From: Actinomycetota bacterium
Lineage (GTDB): Bacteria > Actinomycetota > Acidimicrobiia > Acidimicrobiales > RAAP-2
Reading direction: 5' to 3'
Assembly: GCA_021324045.1 (NCBI GenBank)
Contig: JAJPJV010000018.1
Span: forward strand, 1 to 64,000
Length of the DNA stretch: 64,000 nt
Positions 40,296 to 48,918 of this stretch are shown here, piece after piece; positions within the stretch are counted from its first letter, which is position 1; every line of letters begins with the position of its first letter. The position numbers were made by a program, and so were the translations under genes. Under the pieces are notes generated by a model, which saw only the letters and a list, made by a program, of their open reading frames with translations, searched no databases and was not told the origin of the DNA.

Positions 40296-41672
40296 ATGGC
40301 GGAGATCATCGGGAGCTCCGAGACTGAACGCCATCGGTCGTGGCGGCCAGAAGTCGCCTGGCAACGGGTTCGGGCCTCGTGGGAACGCAGCAAGCACCTC
40401 GGCGTCCCACCGGCACGGCCAGCGAGGCCACCAGAGCCTGGCTGCCTTCGGATCGCGTTCCTGACCTATCGGGGCAACCCGCGATGCGGTGGTCAAGGGG
40501 TCTACACGCGTCATCTGAGCCGGGAACTGGTTGCGCTGGGCCATTCGGTCGAGGTCTTCGCTGGACAACCGTGGCCCGAACTCGACGAAGGCGTGGGATT
40601 CACGCCGGTCCCAAGTCTCGACCTCTATCGAGATCCCGACCCGTTCCGCCTGCCGCACCCGCGTGAGATCCGGTCGGTGGAGGACGCCCTCGAGTTGGCG
40701 ATCATGCTCAGCGCGGGCTTCGGCGAGCCGCGGACATTCTCACGGCGCGTGCGCGCCGTGTTGCAGAGGCGTCCCGGTGCCTTCGACATCGTGCACGACA
40801 ACCAGTGTCTGGGGAGCGGCATGCTTGGGATCCTCAAGGACGGCTGGCCGCTGCTCACGACCCTGCACCATCCGATCACGGTCGACCGCCAGCTGGCACT
40901 CGCACACGCCACCAGCCTCTGGCAACGATTCACGCTCAGGCGATGGTTCGGCTTCCTCCACATGCAGGCACGCGTTGCGCGACGCCTCCCGGCGATCATC
41001 ACGGTCTCGGAGTCTTCGAAGAGCGACATCGCAAGCCAGCTCTTGGTGAAGTCCGACCGAATTACCGTCGTCCCGGTCGGAGTCGACCATACCGTCTTCC
41101 GTCCGCAGGGGGTGCGTCCGATTCCAGGGCGCATCATCGTGACCTCCTCGAGCGACGTCCCCATGAAGGGCCTCCTCCCGCTCCTCGAAGCAGTGGCAAA
41201 GTTGCGGGTCGAGCGCGGGATTGAGCTGATCGTCGTCGGCCAGCCTCGTCCTGGGGGTCGGGTGGACCGCGCAATCAGGGAGCTCGATCTGGCCCACGCG
41301 GTGCGTTGTGTGCACGGAATCTCCGACGAGGCCTTGGCGCGGTTGTATGCCGAGGCAGAGGTCGCCGTGGTTCCCTCTCTCTACGAGGGTTTCTCGCTCC
41401 CCGCCATTGAAGCGATGGCTTGCGGTGTTCCGGTCGTGGCGACCACAGGGGGAGCGCTTCCAGAGGTAGTCGGCAAGGACGGGGAGACGGGGGTGCTTGT
41501 GCCCCCGGATGATCCCGGAGCACTGGCTCACGCGATCGCGAGACTCCTTGATGATCCAACGTTGCGCGCGCGTCTTGGAGATGCCGGGCGGCGCCGGGTG
41601 TTGCGGCGCTACACGTGGGGGGTGACGGCCCGTCAAACGGTCGAGTGCTATAGGGCACTGCTTTCGTGTTGA
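40296..41672 (+). CDS. GT4-family glycosyltransferase
   Basis: Retaining GT-B glycosyltransferase of about 458 residues. The N-terminal acceptor domain starts LRIAFLTYRGNPRCGGQGVY (GGxG loop). The C-terminal donor domain has EGFSLPAIEAMACGVPVVAT with the E-x7-E-type pair. ATG 40296 is preferred to ATG 40254: a GGGAAGG sequence lies about 10 bp upstream. First gene of a set (glycosyltransferase, methyltransferase, barrel protein) with 4-7 bp overlaps. Sugar donor and acceptor are unknown. Confidence 0.88.
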   Translation: MAEIIGSSETERHRSWRPEVAWQRVRASWERSKHLGVPPARPARPPEPGCLRIAFLTYRGNPRCGGQGVYTRHLSRELVALGHSVEVFAGQPWPELDEGVGFTPVPSLDLYRDPDPFRLPHPREIRSVEDALELAIMLSAGFGEPRTFSRRVRAVLQRRPGAFDIVHDNQCLGSGMLGILKDGWPLLTTLHHPITVDRQLALAHATSLWQRFTLRRWFGFLHMQARVARRLPAIITVSESSKSDIASQLLVKSDRITVVPVGVDHTVFRPQGVRPIPGRIIVTSSSDVPMKGLLPLLEAVAKLRVERGIELIVVGQPRPGGRVDRAIRELDLAHAVRCVHGISDEALARLYAEAEVAVVPSLYEGFSLPAIEAMACGVPVVATTGGALPEVVGKDGETGVLVPPDDPGALAHAIARLLDDPTLRARLGDAGRRRVLRRYTWGVTARQTVECYRALLSC

Positions 41673-42406
41673 CCATCGATCTCGACCGCCTTGGCCTCCG
41701 CAAGGGGACGCGAGCCCTCGATGTCGGCTGCGGCCTTGGTCGTCACGCGTTCGCGATCGCCAGGAGCGGGGCGTGGGTAGTTGCCCTCGATTTGGGTGCC
41801 GATGAACTTCGCCACGTGCGCGCGGTCGTGACAGCGATGCTGTCGTCCGGTGAGCTTGCTGCAGATTCCGCAGTACCGGTTGCGCTTCGAGGAGACATCC
41901 TGACACTCCCGTTTCCTGATGAGACCTTCGATGTGGTCGTCGCATCCGAAGTGCTCGAACACATTCCCGACGACGAAAACGCGATTGCAGAGCTCGCAAG
42001 GGTGCTGCGCCGCGGAGGAACGCTCGCCGTCACTGTCCCTCGCTGGGGTCCTGAGTGCTTGAACTGGCTGCTTTCAAAGGAGTACCACTCCGTTCCGGGG
42101 GGGCACGTACGGATCTACCGCCGTTCCGAGCTCCGCCGTCGGTTACGTTCCTGCGGCTTGGTGCCGAAGGGGGCTCATTATGCCCATGGTCTGCATTCGC
42201 CTTACTGGTGGCTCCGGTGCCTGGTCGGACCCTCGAACGAGGAAAACCGTGCGGTTGCCGCGTACCGTCGCTTCCTCGAATGGGACATCGTCCATGGGCC
42301 TCGTATCACGCGAGCGCTTGACCGCCTGCTTAATCCGCTGATTGGCAAGAGCCTCGTGATCTACCTGACCAAGGATCCCGTTGATCGGGTTGCGGTTGAA
42401 GTGTGA
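41666..42406 (+). CDS. Class I SAM-dependent methyltransferase (Methyltransf_11 type)
   Basis: Rossmann-fold methyltransferase of 246 residues. The SAM motif is ALDVGCGLGRHAFAIARSG at about residues 16-34, and motif IV-V text is FDVVVASEVLEHIPDDENA. The C-terminal third (YRRSELRRRLRSCGL and later KSLVIYLTKDP) is a smaller domain seen in methyltransferases paired with GT4 enzymes in Actinobacteria. Starts inside the GT4 stop (GTG 41666). Substrate unknown; the product of the preceding glycosyltransferase is a plausible one. Confidence 0.88.
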   Translation: MLTIDLDRLGLRKGTRALDVGCGLGRHAFAIARSGAWVVALDLGADELRHVRAVVTAMLSSGELAADSAVPVALRGDILTLPFPDETFDVVVASEVLEHIPDDENAIAELARVLRRGGTLAVTVPRWGPECLNWLLSKEYHSVPGGHVRIYRRSELRRRLRSCGLVPKGAHYAHGLHSPYWWLRCLVGPSNEENRAVAAYRRFLEWDIVHGPRITRALDRLLNPLIGKSLVIYLTKDPVDRVAVEV

Positions 42407-43524
42407 TCGATATGGTCAGGGCAAGTGCAGATCTGCCGGAAGTTGCCGGAGTCCTCACCAAAGAGGAGCTGCTCGCGACTGGATCGGCCATCGCTGCCGT
42501 GCAGCGACCCGATGGGATGATCCCATGGTTCGAAGGCGACCACTGCGATCCCTGGAACCACGTGGAATCGGCAATGGCTCTCACGGTCTGTGGCCTCCAC
42601 GACGAGGCGCTCCGTGCGTACGATTGGATCATCAATGCACAGCTCGGCGACGGCTCGTGGTTCAACTACTACTTCGCTGACGGCAGTGTCAAGGACGCCC
42701 GGCTCGACACGAACGTCTGCGCGTATATTGCGACCGGTGCCTGGCACCATTTTCTAGTGACGGGCGCGCTCGACCACCTCGAACGGATGTGGCCGGCCGT
42801 TGAGCGGGCGGTCGAATTCGTCCTTCGATGGCAGGGTTCAGACGGTTCGATCGCTTGGGCGATCGACCCAGCTGGGCGAAGGGAGCGGTACTCGTTGCTG
42901 GCAGGCTCCTCGTCGATCTTTCACAGCCTCCGCTGCGCAATCGCGGCAGCAGAGCTATTGGGCAAGGAACGACCGCACTGGGAACTCGCCGCCGGTCGTC
43001 TCGGGCACCTTGTCAGGCACCATCCCGAGACGTTCGCGCCGAAGTCGGAGTTCGCAATGGACTGGTACTACCCCGTGCTCAGTGGAGCACTTGGAGGTCC
43101 TGACGGCGCCAAGCGGATCGAGCAAGGATGGGAAGCCTTCGTGCTCGCTGGGTCCGGCGTCAGATGCGTATCAGGCAGCAACTGGGTGACGGCAGCCGAG
43201 ACCGCCGAGTGTGTCCTGGCGCTCGACGCACTCGGGGTCGAGGCCGCCGCTGTGGAGCTCTTCGCCGCTGGCCAACAGCTTCGCTTGGTCGACGGTTCGT
43301 ACTGGACAGGGTTGGCATTCCCGGAACGGCGATCCTTCCCGGCGGACGAGCGAACGACGTACACGGCAGCCGCGATGGTGCTCGCCGCCGACGCCCTGTC
43401 TCGCGCGACCCCTGCCTCTGGGCTCTTCCGGGGCGAAGGCCTTCCCGCCCCGTTGGACCTCGCCGACCCCGACTGCCCATTGGCGGAAACGTGCCCGCGT
43501 CGTGTGGAGCGATCGAACGTTTGA
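42403..43524 (+). CDS. Prenyltransferase/squalene-cyclase-like alpha-barrel protein
   Basis: A 373-residue helical protein with repeats of the terpenoid-cyclase/prenyltransferase alpha-alpha barrel type: IAAVQRPDGMIPWFEG, IINAQLGDGSWFNYYF, and VLRWQGSDGSIAWAID are QW-like motifs. It lacks the DxDD acid motif of squalene-hopene cyclases, so it is probably not a canonical cyclase. Homologues in Actinobacteria are often annotated as prenyltransferase without biochemical support. It starts inside the methyltransferase stop and is followed by a convergent methyltransferase. I call it a barrel protein of unknown activity. Confidence 0.7.
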   Translation: MIDMVRASADLPEVAGVLTKEELLATGSAIAAVQRPDGMIPWFEGDHCDPWNHVESAMALTVCGLHDEALRAYDWIINAQLGDGSWFNYYFADGSVKDARLDTNVCAYIATGAWHHFLVTGALDHLERMWPAVERAVEFVLRWQGSDGSIAWAIDPAGRRERYSLLAGSSSIFHSLRCAIAAAELLGKERPHWELAAGRLGHLVRHHPETFAPKSEFAMDWYYPVLSGALGGPDGAKRIEQGWEAFVLAGSGVRCVSGSNWVTAAETAECVLALDALGVEAAAVELFAAGQQLRLVDGSYWTGLAFPERRSFPADERTTYTAAAMVLAADALSRATPASGLFRGEGLPAPLDLADPDCPLAETCPRRVERSNV

Positions 43525-43536
43525 CGGGGTTCTCGC

Positions 43537-44226
43537 CTACTGGCGGCGCAGGACCCGAAGGCTCCCGCACTCGCCGTCTTCGATCCATTGTCCGCTTTCG
43601 ATGGCTTGACACCACAGCTCGTAGGGGGGTCGACCCCCGTCTGCGGGGTTCGGGAACACGTCATGGATTGCCAACCACCCGCCTTGAGCGACATGCGGGG
43701 CCCAGCCGTCGAAATCAGCCTGAGCCACCGCCCGCCCATGCCCGCCGTCGATGAAGCAGAACGACAGCGCGGTCCGCCAGTGGGCAGCGATCGTTGCCGA
43801 GTCTCCAATGACGCCGATCACGCAGTGCTCGAGGCCGGCCTGGGCAATGGATCGTCGCCAGTGCGGGAGCGTATCGATGCGCCCGTCCTCGGGGTTGACG
43901 AGTGTGGGATCGTGGTGCTCCCAACCGGCTTGGTTCTCCTCTGATCCATGGTGGTGATCGACACTGAAGAGCACGCTGCTGGTTGCCTCGGCAGCAGCTC
44001 CGAGGTAGATGGTCGATTTTCCGCACCACGCGCCGATCTCGACCATTGCCACCGGCTCTGGGCTCCCTTGGAATGCTCGGCCTGCACGCAGACCTGCCTC
44101 CAAGAGGGCAGCTCCTTCGTCGTCAGGCATGAAGCCCTTCGTCGCGCGTGCACGAGTCACCAGCTCATCGAGTCGGTCACCTGGCAGAACGACACCTCGA
44201 AGCCGTGCAGGGGGTGCGTCTGTCAT
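43537..44226 (-). CDS. Class I SAM-dependent methyltransferase (Methyltransf_24 type)
   Basis: A 229-residue methyltransferase. The SAM motif is MVEIGAWCGKSTIYLGAAAE, and the later FCFIDGGHGRAVAQADFDGW carries the acidic pair typical of catechol-O-methyltransferase-like enzymes. It converges on the barrel-protein gene with a 12-bp gap. It starts just past the end of pepN, overlapping that gene's stop by 4 bp, so it may be cotranscribed with pepN, not with the GT4 set. The substrate is unknown. Confidence 0.85.
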   Translation of the reverse strand: MTDAPPARLRGVVLPGDRLDELVTRARATKGFMPDDEGAALLEAGLRAGRAFQGSPEPVAMVEIGAWCGKSTIYLGAAAEATSSVLFSVDHHHGSEENQAGWEHHDPTLVNPEDGRIDTLPHWRRSIAQAGLEHCVIGVIGDSATIAAHWRTALSFCFIDGGHGRAVAQADFDGWAPHVAQGGWLAIHDVFPNPADGGRPPYELWCQAIESGQWIEDGECGSLRVLRRQ

Positions 44227-46814
44227 GGAACGATCACTCGTTCGAGAACCTCGCGCAACCTCCCACGCTCCCGCTCGCCGAAGGCAACATTGACCGCCAG
44301 ACGCTCAAGCGATTGCTCCACCGTCCGTTGTCCCGCGCGTATTGGATGTTCACGGAGAAAAGAGGTCACTTTCTCGGCAAGTGCCGCATCTCCGCAGAGG
44401 GCTCGGACCCCATCCAGCATGCGCGCGTGGGAGTTATCGGGAAAGCGTTCGATGATCGCTGACCAGTTTTCGGTGATCCGCTGCCATGTCACGGGGCCGA
44501 CCACGCGGTTGGTGAGGAGTGCGAGGATGAGGTAAGGGGCGTTCTGCGTCCGGACTTCTTCCAGTGCGAGGTCGAACGTTCGTGCGCCCAGTTCGACGTC
44601 GGGGAACTTGGCGAGCGCGGTCAGATAGCGAAGCTCCTCCTGCGGGGTTGCGGCAGCACGGTAACGGGCGAGCATCTTCTCGTAATCCGCTGTGAGGGCA
44701 CTTGCTGCGACGACCTCGAGCACGGCTGCTTCGATGTCGGGGTTGATGGGGACCGGTCCCTCTTTACGGTTGGCTTCGTCGAAGCGGCGGCGCGCATCTG
44801 CGCGGATCGCCTCATCCTCTCCGATCGTTCCGAGAGCGCCGATGAGCAGTGCGCGCAGCGTGGGGATCCGCTCGCCCTCGTTTTCTGAGGGGTCCCAGCC
44901 CAGCTCTCGGGCTCGAGGCCCGAGCAGGGAACGGGTTGCTGCCGCCAAGATCGGGCGATCACCCTCGCCGACGACGCGGTCGCAGAGCCCAAGCGCCCCG
45001 GCGACGGTGGAAAAAGTGCTCGGCTCGCTGTCATGGCCGAGATGTCGTGCAAGGGAGAAGAAGTCCTCGAGGGGCCTGCGACCGGACAGGACCAGCGCCC
45101 AGGTGTCAGCCACCAGGTTCGAACGCTCGAGCGCATCGAGTCGATCGAGGTGTCCGGCGAGGCGCTCGAGGTCGCTGGTCTCGTAGGCGACGCGGTAGAC
45201 GCCCCACCCTCCCGCATTGACCACCAAGGGTCCGTCTGATGGAGCCAGAACGGGGTCCTCGATGCTCTCGGCCGTGAGCAACAGCCGCTCTGTCGATACA
45301 GCATCACGCTGATCGAGCCGGCGCATGAGCACAGGGACGTTCCACCGCGGCGGTTCTTGGCCAGGTTCGCTCCCACGTGCAGAGGCGTCGTAGGAGAACG
45401 GTTCTTGGACCAAGCGGCCAGGTCGGAGCGAGACGAGCGGGTGTCCTCCCTGGAGGATCCATGAGTCCATCAGTGCTCTCACCGGCTCACCGCTCGCATC
45501 CTCCAAGGCGTCCCAGAGGTCACTCGTGACCGTGTTTCCGTGCGCGTGCGCGACGAGGTACGCACGGACCCCACGGCGGAACGCATCGGGCCCGATGTAC
45601 TGCTCGAGCATTCGGAGGACGCTCCCGCCCTTTTGATACGTGAGGACATCGAACATACCTTCGGCTTCCTCGGGCGATCCGACCGGGTATTCGATGGGCC
45701 TGGTGGACCGCAACCCGTCCACGGCGAGCGCAGCCTCCCGCTCGAGTCCAAAGCTGACCCAGCGCTCCCAAGCTGGGCGAAAGGCGTCGACGCAGAGCAC
45801 CTCCATGAAGGTGGCGAAGGCCTCGTTGAGCCAGATCCCTTCCCACCACTGCATCGTGACCAGGTCGCCGAACCACATGTGCGCGATCTCGTGCGAGACA
45901 ACGTCTGCCACCCGTTCGAGCTCCGTCCTGGCGGCTGAGGCCGGATCGATCAGGAGTGCAGTTTCGCGGAAGGTCACGCAGCCCAGGTTCTCCATCGCGC
46001 CGAAGGCGAAATCCGGGATGGCGACGAGGTCAAGTTTCTCTGCCGGGTAGGGGATGTCGAAGTACGACGAGAAGAACCGGAGGGCGTGGGCAGCGACCTC
46101 GAGTGCGTACGAAGTGAGATGGCCCTTGCCCGGGACGTGGACCACGCGGACCGGGACGCCATCGACGTCAACGGGCTCGGTTGCCTCCAGTGGCCCGACG
46201 ATGAGGGCGACGAGATAGGTGGACATCGGCATGGTAGGAGCGAAGCGGACCCGAAGGCGTCCGTCCTCTTCGTGGTCCACCTTGACGATGGGGGAGTTGG
46301 AGAACGCGGCGAGGCTGGGATCGATGAGGAGGGTGACCTCGAAGGAAGCCTTACGATCGGGCTCGTCCCAGCAGGGGAAGGCGCGTCTGGCATCGGTCGC
46401 CTCGAGCTGGGTCGTCGCGATCGTTCGGGTGATGCCGTCTTGGTCGACGAAGGTGCTGCGGTAAAAGCCGCGGAGTTTGTCGTTGAGCGATCCAGCGAAA
46501 CGGCAACGCAGCACGTAGCGCCCGGGTTCCAACACCTGGGGAACGGTGAAGGTGACACGCTCGTCCTTCTCGTCAAGGGCGATGCTCGCGGTGTGCACGA
46601 TGCCGCCGCCGAGGTCCACTTCAGCGCGCTCGATGCTGAGCTCTGCCGCGTTGCAAATGATCCGGTCGACGGGGGCGACGACTCGAATGTCGATCTCAGC
46701 GGACCCGGTGAAGGTCCCTGCGTCGAGGTCGGGCGCCAGGCACAGGCGATAGACGGTGGGTTCGACGGTGCGAGGAAGCCGGTATGGGGCGTCGGGCGTC
46801 GAGCTGGAGGACAT
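44223..46814 (-). CDS. pepN: M1-family aminopeptidase N
   Basis: Zinc metallopeptidase releasing N-terminal residues from peptides. 863 residues. Substrate loop is GAMENLG, the zinc site HEIAH with distal Glu in WLNEAFATF, and the C-terminal ERAP1-like helical domain covers about 530-860. Start taken at ATG 46814 (MSSSSTPDAPYRLPRTVEPT), which matches family N-termini. The frame is open 104 codons further (from GTG 47126) with protein-like but unrecognised text, which could be an extension or a separate small gene. Neither start has a strong ribosome site. Confidence 0.9.
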   Translation of the reverse strand: MSSSSTPDAPYRLPRTVEPTVYRLCLAPDLDAGTFTGSAEIDIRVVAPVDRIICNAAELSIERAEVDLGGGIVHTASIALDEKDERVTFTVPQVLEPGRYVLRCRFAGSLNDKLRGFYRSTFVDQDGITRTIATTQLEATDARRAFPCWDEPDRKASFEVTLLIDPSLAAFSNSPIVKVDHEEDGRLRVRFAPTMPMSTYLVALIVGPLEATEPVDVDGVPVRVVHVPGKGHLTSYALEVAAHALRFFSSYFDIPYPAEKLDLVAIPDFAFGAMENLGCVTFRETALLIDPASAARTELERVADVVSHEIAHMWFGDLVTMQWWEGIWLNEAFATFMEVLCVDAFRPAWERWVSFGLEREAALAVDGLRSTRPIEYPVGSPEEAEGMFDVLTYQKGGSVLRMLEQYIGPDAFRRGVRAYLVAHAHGNTVTSDLWDALEDASGEPVRALMDSWILQGGHPLVSLRPGRLVQEPFSYDASARGSEPGQEPPRWNVPVLMRRLDQRDAVSTERLLLTAESIEDPVLAPSDGPLVVNAGGWGVYRVAYETSDLERLAGHLDRLDALERSNLVADTWALVLSGRRPLEDFFSLARHLGHDSEPSTFSTVAGALGLCDRVVGEGDRPILAAATRSLLGPRARELGWDPSENEGERIPTLRALLIGALGTIGEDEAIRADARRRFDEANRKEGPVPINPDIEAAVLEVVAASALTADYEKMLARYRAAATPQEELRYLTALAKFPDVELGARTFDLALEEVRTQNAPYLILALLTNRVVGPVTWQRITENWSAIIERFPDNSHARMLDGVRALCGDAALAEKVTSFLREHPIRAGQRTVEQSLERLAVNVAFGERERGRLREVLERVIVP

Positions 46815-47437
46815 GGTCCGCGAGGCTACCGCCCGGGATTCGGGAGACACTGCTCGTCCATCGCGTTGGTGACCGGTCCGATCCGCGGGGCTGTGGAGTT
46901 CCATGACGTACCCTCCGGGGTCGTTTGTGCGTCCCGGCATCAACACCGGCGTGCCCTCGGCATCGAAGCCGTCTTTCACGGCCAGTTCCTCGGCAGCTGC
47001 CCGCGACGGCGGCATGCACACCAGCGGGCACCGGGCGCGGCAGGAACCACCGAGTGCGGCCGAGATCGCGTGCGAAAGCGATGCCTCCTCCGGAGCAGCT
47101 GTGAGGTATGGCTGGGTTGCGAGCACCAGGTGGTCGGGTCCGCCGGAGCGGTCCGGAGCTGGTTTCTTGGTGACGCGAGGTCCCCACTCCAGCTCCAGCC
47201 AGTGGCACCGAAGTGGGGGCCTGCGCTCTTTAAACGCGCCCTGCGGTCGGACGTGTTAGCCAGCCCTGCGGTCGGACGTGGGCCAGCCGATGGCGGGTCG
47301 GGGACGGGCCCTCTCGGAGAGTTGTTGGCGGCGGCCCGTCGCTGGCACCGTCTCGAGGCAGATACGAACGTATGTTCTGGACCGATCCGGCGGCAGGGCC
47401 GGCGCTCAAGGACGGCAGCGGTACCGTCGGGGAGGTG
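46815..47437. other. Intergenic stretch between divergent pepN and adenosine kinase
   Basis: Contains the in-frame upstream extension of pepN (to 47126), a pair of 18-bp direct repeats at 47238-47280, and an inverted repeat CCCCACT (47182-47188) with AGTGGGG (47212-47218). No independent protein on either strand is convincing. It presumably holds both promoters. Confidence 0.5.
47238..47280. repeat. Two 18-bp direct repeats, 25-bp period
   Basis: GCCCTGCGGTCGGACGTG occurs at 47238-47255 and 47263-47280 with no mismatch. The intervening text TTAGCCA is similar to the bases after the second copy. A tandem regulator site or replication slippage are both possible. Confidence 0.75.
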
Positions 47438-48448
47438 ATGATGAATTCGGATTCCGGTGCCCTTGACGTCGTTGGCGTTGGGAACGCATTGGTCGACGTG
47501 ATCTCGGCTACCTCAGGAACCCAGTTGAACGCGCTCAACCTGTACGAGGGGGCGATGACCCTGGTGTCCAAGGAGCGTGCGGAGGCGATCTACGAGGCGA
47601 TGGGTGCGACCACCGAGATGTCGGGTGGCTCGGCTGCGAACACCGTGGCCGCCATCGCCGCGCTTGGTGGTGCAGCTGGGTATGTGGGCAAGGTGGCTGA
47701 CGACGAACTCGGACGGGTGTTCACCCACGACATGAAGGCATCGGGTGTGACGTTCGAGCCAGCAGATGCCGGAGACGACGGCCACTTGGGGACGGGGCGC
47801 TGCCTTGTCCTCGTCAGCCGGGACGGTGCGAGGACCATGGCGACGTACCTCGGGATCGCCTCGACGGTGAGACCAGGGGAGCTCCCGGCCGAGTTCTTCT
47901 CCCGCGGGCGAATCTTGTATCTCGAGGGGTACCTCTGGGACCTCCCACCGGCCAAGGAGGCGATGCGTCGAGCAGCCCGCACCGTCCACGACGCGGGTGG
48001 GTCCGTGGCGTTGTCGTTGTCGGACCCGTTCTGTGTTGAGCGCCACCGGCGGGACTTCCTGGACCTGCTCCTCGGGGACGTTGACGTCCTCCTCGGCAAC
48101 GAGGAGGAACTCGTGCAGCTGTTCGCTGCTCGTTCGGCGGAGGAGGCGCTTGCTGCGGCAGAGCAAACCGGCTTGCTGGTGGCAATGACTCGTGGTGCGG
48201 CTGGATCGGTGGTCGTCACCGCTCACGGTCCGGTCGCGGTCGCGGCGGCTCCCGTGGACCCTGTCGTGGATACCACCGGTGCTGGCGATCTGTTCGCGGC
48301 CGGGTTCCTCTATGCCCTCACCCATGGTGCAGATCCGGTCGAAGGCGCTCGTCTCGGTTCGTTGTGCGCGGCGGAGATCCTCGGCCACTTCGGTGCCCGC
48401 CCCGAGCGGGATCTCGCTGCGATGGCGAGGGCTGCTGGGCTCGTGTGA
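47438..48448 (+). CDS. Adenosine kinase/PfkB-family sugar kinase
   Basis: PfkB ribokinase-fold enzyme of about 336 residues, most like bacterial adenosine kinases. N-terminal LDVVGVGNALVDVISATSG, substrate lid GGSAANTVAAIAALGG, and the C-terminal DTTGAGDLFAAGFLYAL with the catalytic Asp and anion hole. The ribosome site GGGGAGG precedes two adjacent ATG codons (47438 and 47441), and 47441 has the better spacing. Adenosine from the SAH hydrolase in this window is a plausible substrate; fructose-type sugars cannot be excluded. Confidence 0.8.
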   Translation: MMNSDSGALDVVGVGNALVDVISATSGTQLNALNLYEGAMTLVSKERAEAIYEAMGATTEMSGGSAANTVAAIAALGGAAGYVGKVADDELGRVFTHDMKASGVTFEPADAGDDGHLGTGRCLVLVSRDGARTMATYLGIASTVRPGELPAEFFSRGRILYLEGYLWDLPPAKEAMRRAARTVHDAGGSVALSLSDPFCVERHRRDFLDLLLGDVDVLLGNEEELVQLFAARSAEEALAAAEQTGLLVAMTRGAAGSVVVTAHGPVAVAAAPVDPVVDTTGAGDLFAAGFLYALTHGADPVEGARLGSLCAAEILGHFGARPERDLAAMARAAGLV

Positions 48449-48458
48449 AGACGCTCTG

Positions 48459-48474
48459 TAGGATGCGTTCAGTG
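48459..48474 (+). promoter_or_regulatory. Leaderless-type -10 before the small membrane protein
   Basis: TAGGAT (48459-48464), seven bases, then GTG 48472. ATG 48463 overlaps the hexamer, so GTG 48472 is preferred as the start. Confidence 0.45.
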
Positions 48475-48918
48475 CATGCTCGCCTGTCGATCCCGCGGCA
48501 GCACTCGAAGGTCTCACCTGAGGTTGCCCATGGGCGCTCAGTTCGTGCCCGCTGGTTCTCTCGTCGCGCCGTCGGGCTTCACGTGGCGGTGCTTCTGTGG
48601 GTCCCTGGCTGCCTGATTGCTGGGTGGTGGCAAGTGACCCGAGCGCTCGACGGAAACGGCCTGAGCTATCTGTACTCCGTCGAGTGGCCAGCGTTCGCGC
48701 TGATCGGGATATGGGTTTGGTGGGTGCAGCTGCACACGGATCCCGAGACGGTGGGCGCTCGTGCGCAGCGACGCCTGGAAGCAGCTGTGCGGCAGCAAGG
48801 TAAGCCCGTGGCGGCAACCCGCCGGCGAGAGGAAGAAGATGAAGCGTTGGCCGCCTACAACGACCGTCTCGCCGAATTGGCCGCGACCGGAAAGCCGAAG
48901 ACCTGGCGGCGGTCATGA
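48472..48918 (+). CDS. Membrane protein similar to the actinobacterial glucitol-operon activator-like family
   Basis: A protein of about 148 residues with two predicted transmembrane helices: VGLHVAVLLWVPGCLIAGWW and, after a short loop, FALIGIWVWWVQL. The pattern W-Q-V-x-x-A-x-x-G-N-x-L-S-Y-x-Y-S-V-E-W-P between them matches small actinobacterial membrane proteins annotated that way from sequence only. A charged helical cytosolic tail (EAAVRQQGKPVAATRRREEE) ends the protein. Its stop overlaps the GDPD start. Function unknown. Confidence 0.65.
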   Translation: MHARLSIPRQHSKVSPEVAHGRSVRARWFSRRAVGLHVAVLLWVPGCLIAGWWQVTRALDGNGLSYLYSVEWPAFALIGIWVWWVQLHTDPETVGARAQRRLEAAVRQQGKPVAATRRREEEDEALAAYNDRLAELAATGKPKTWRRS

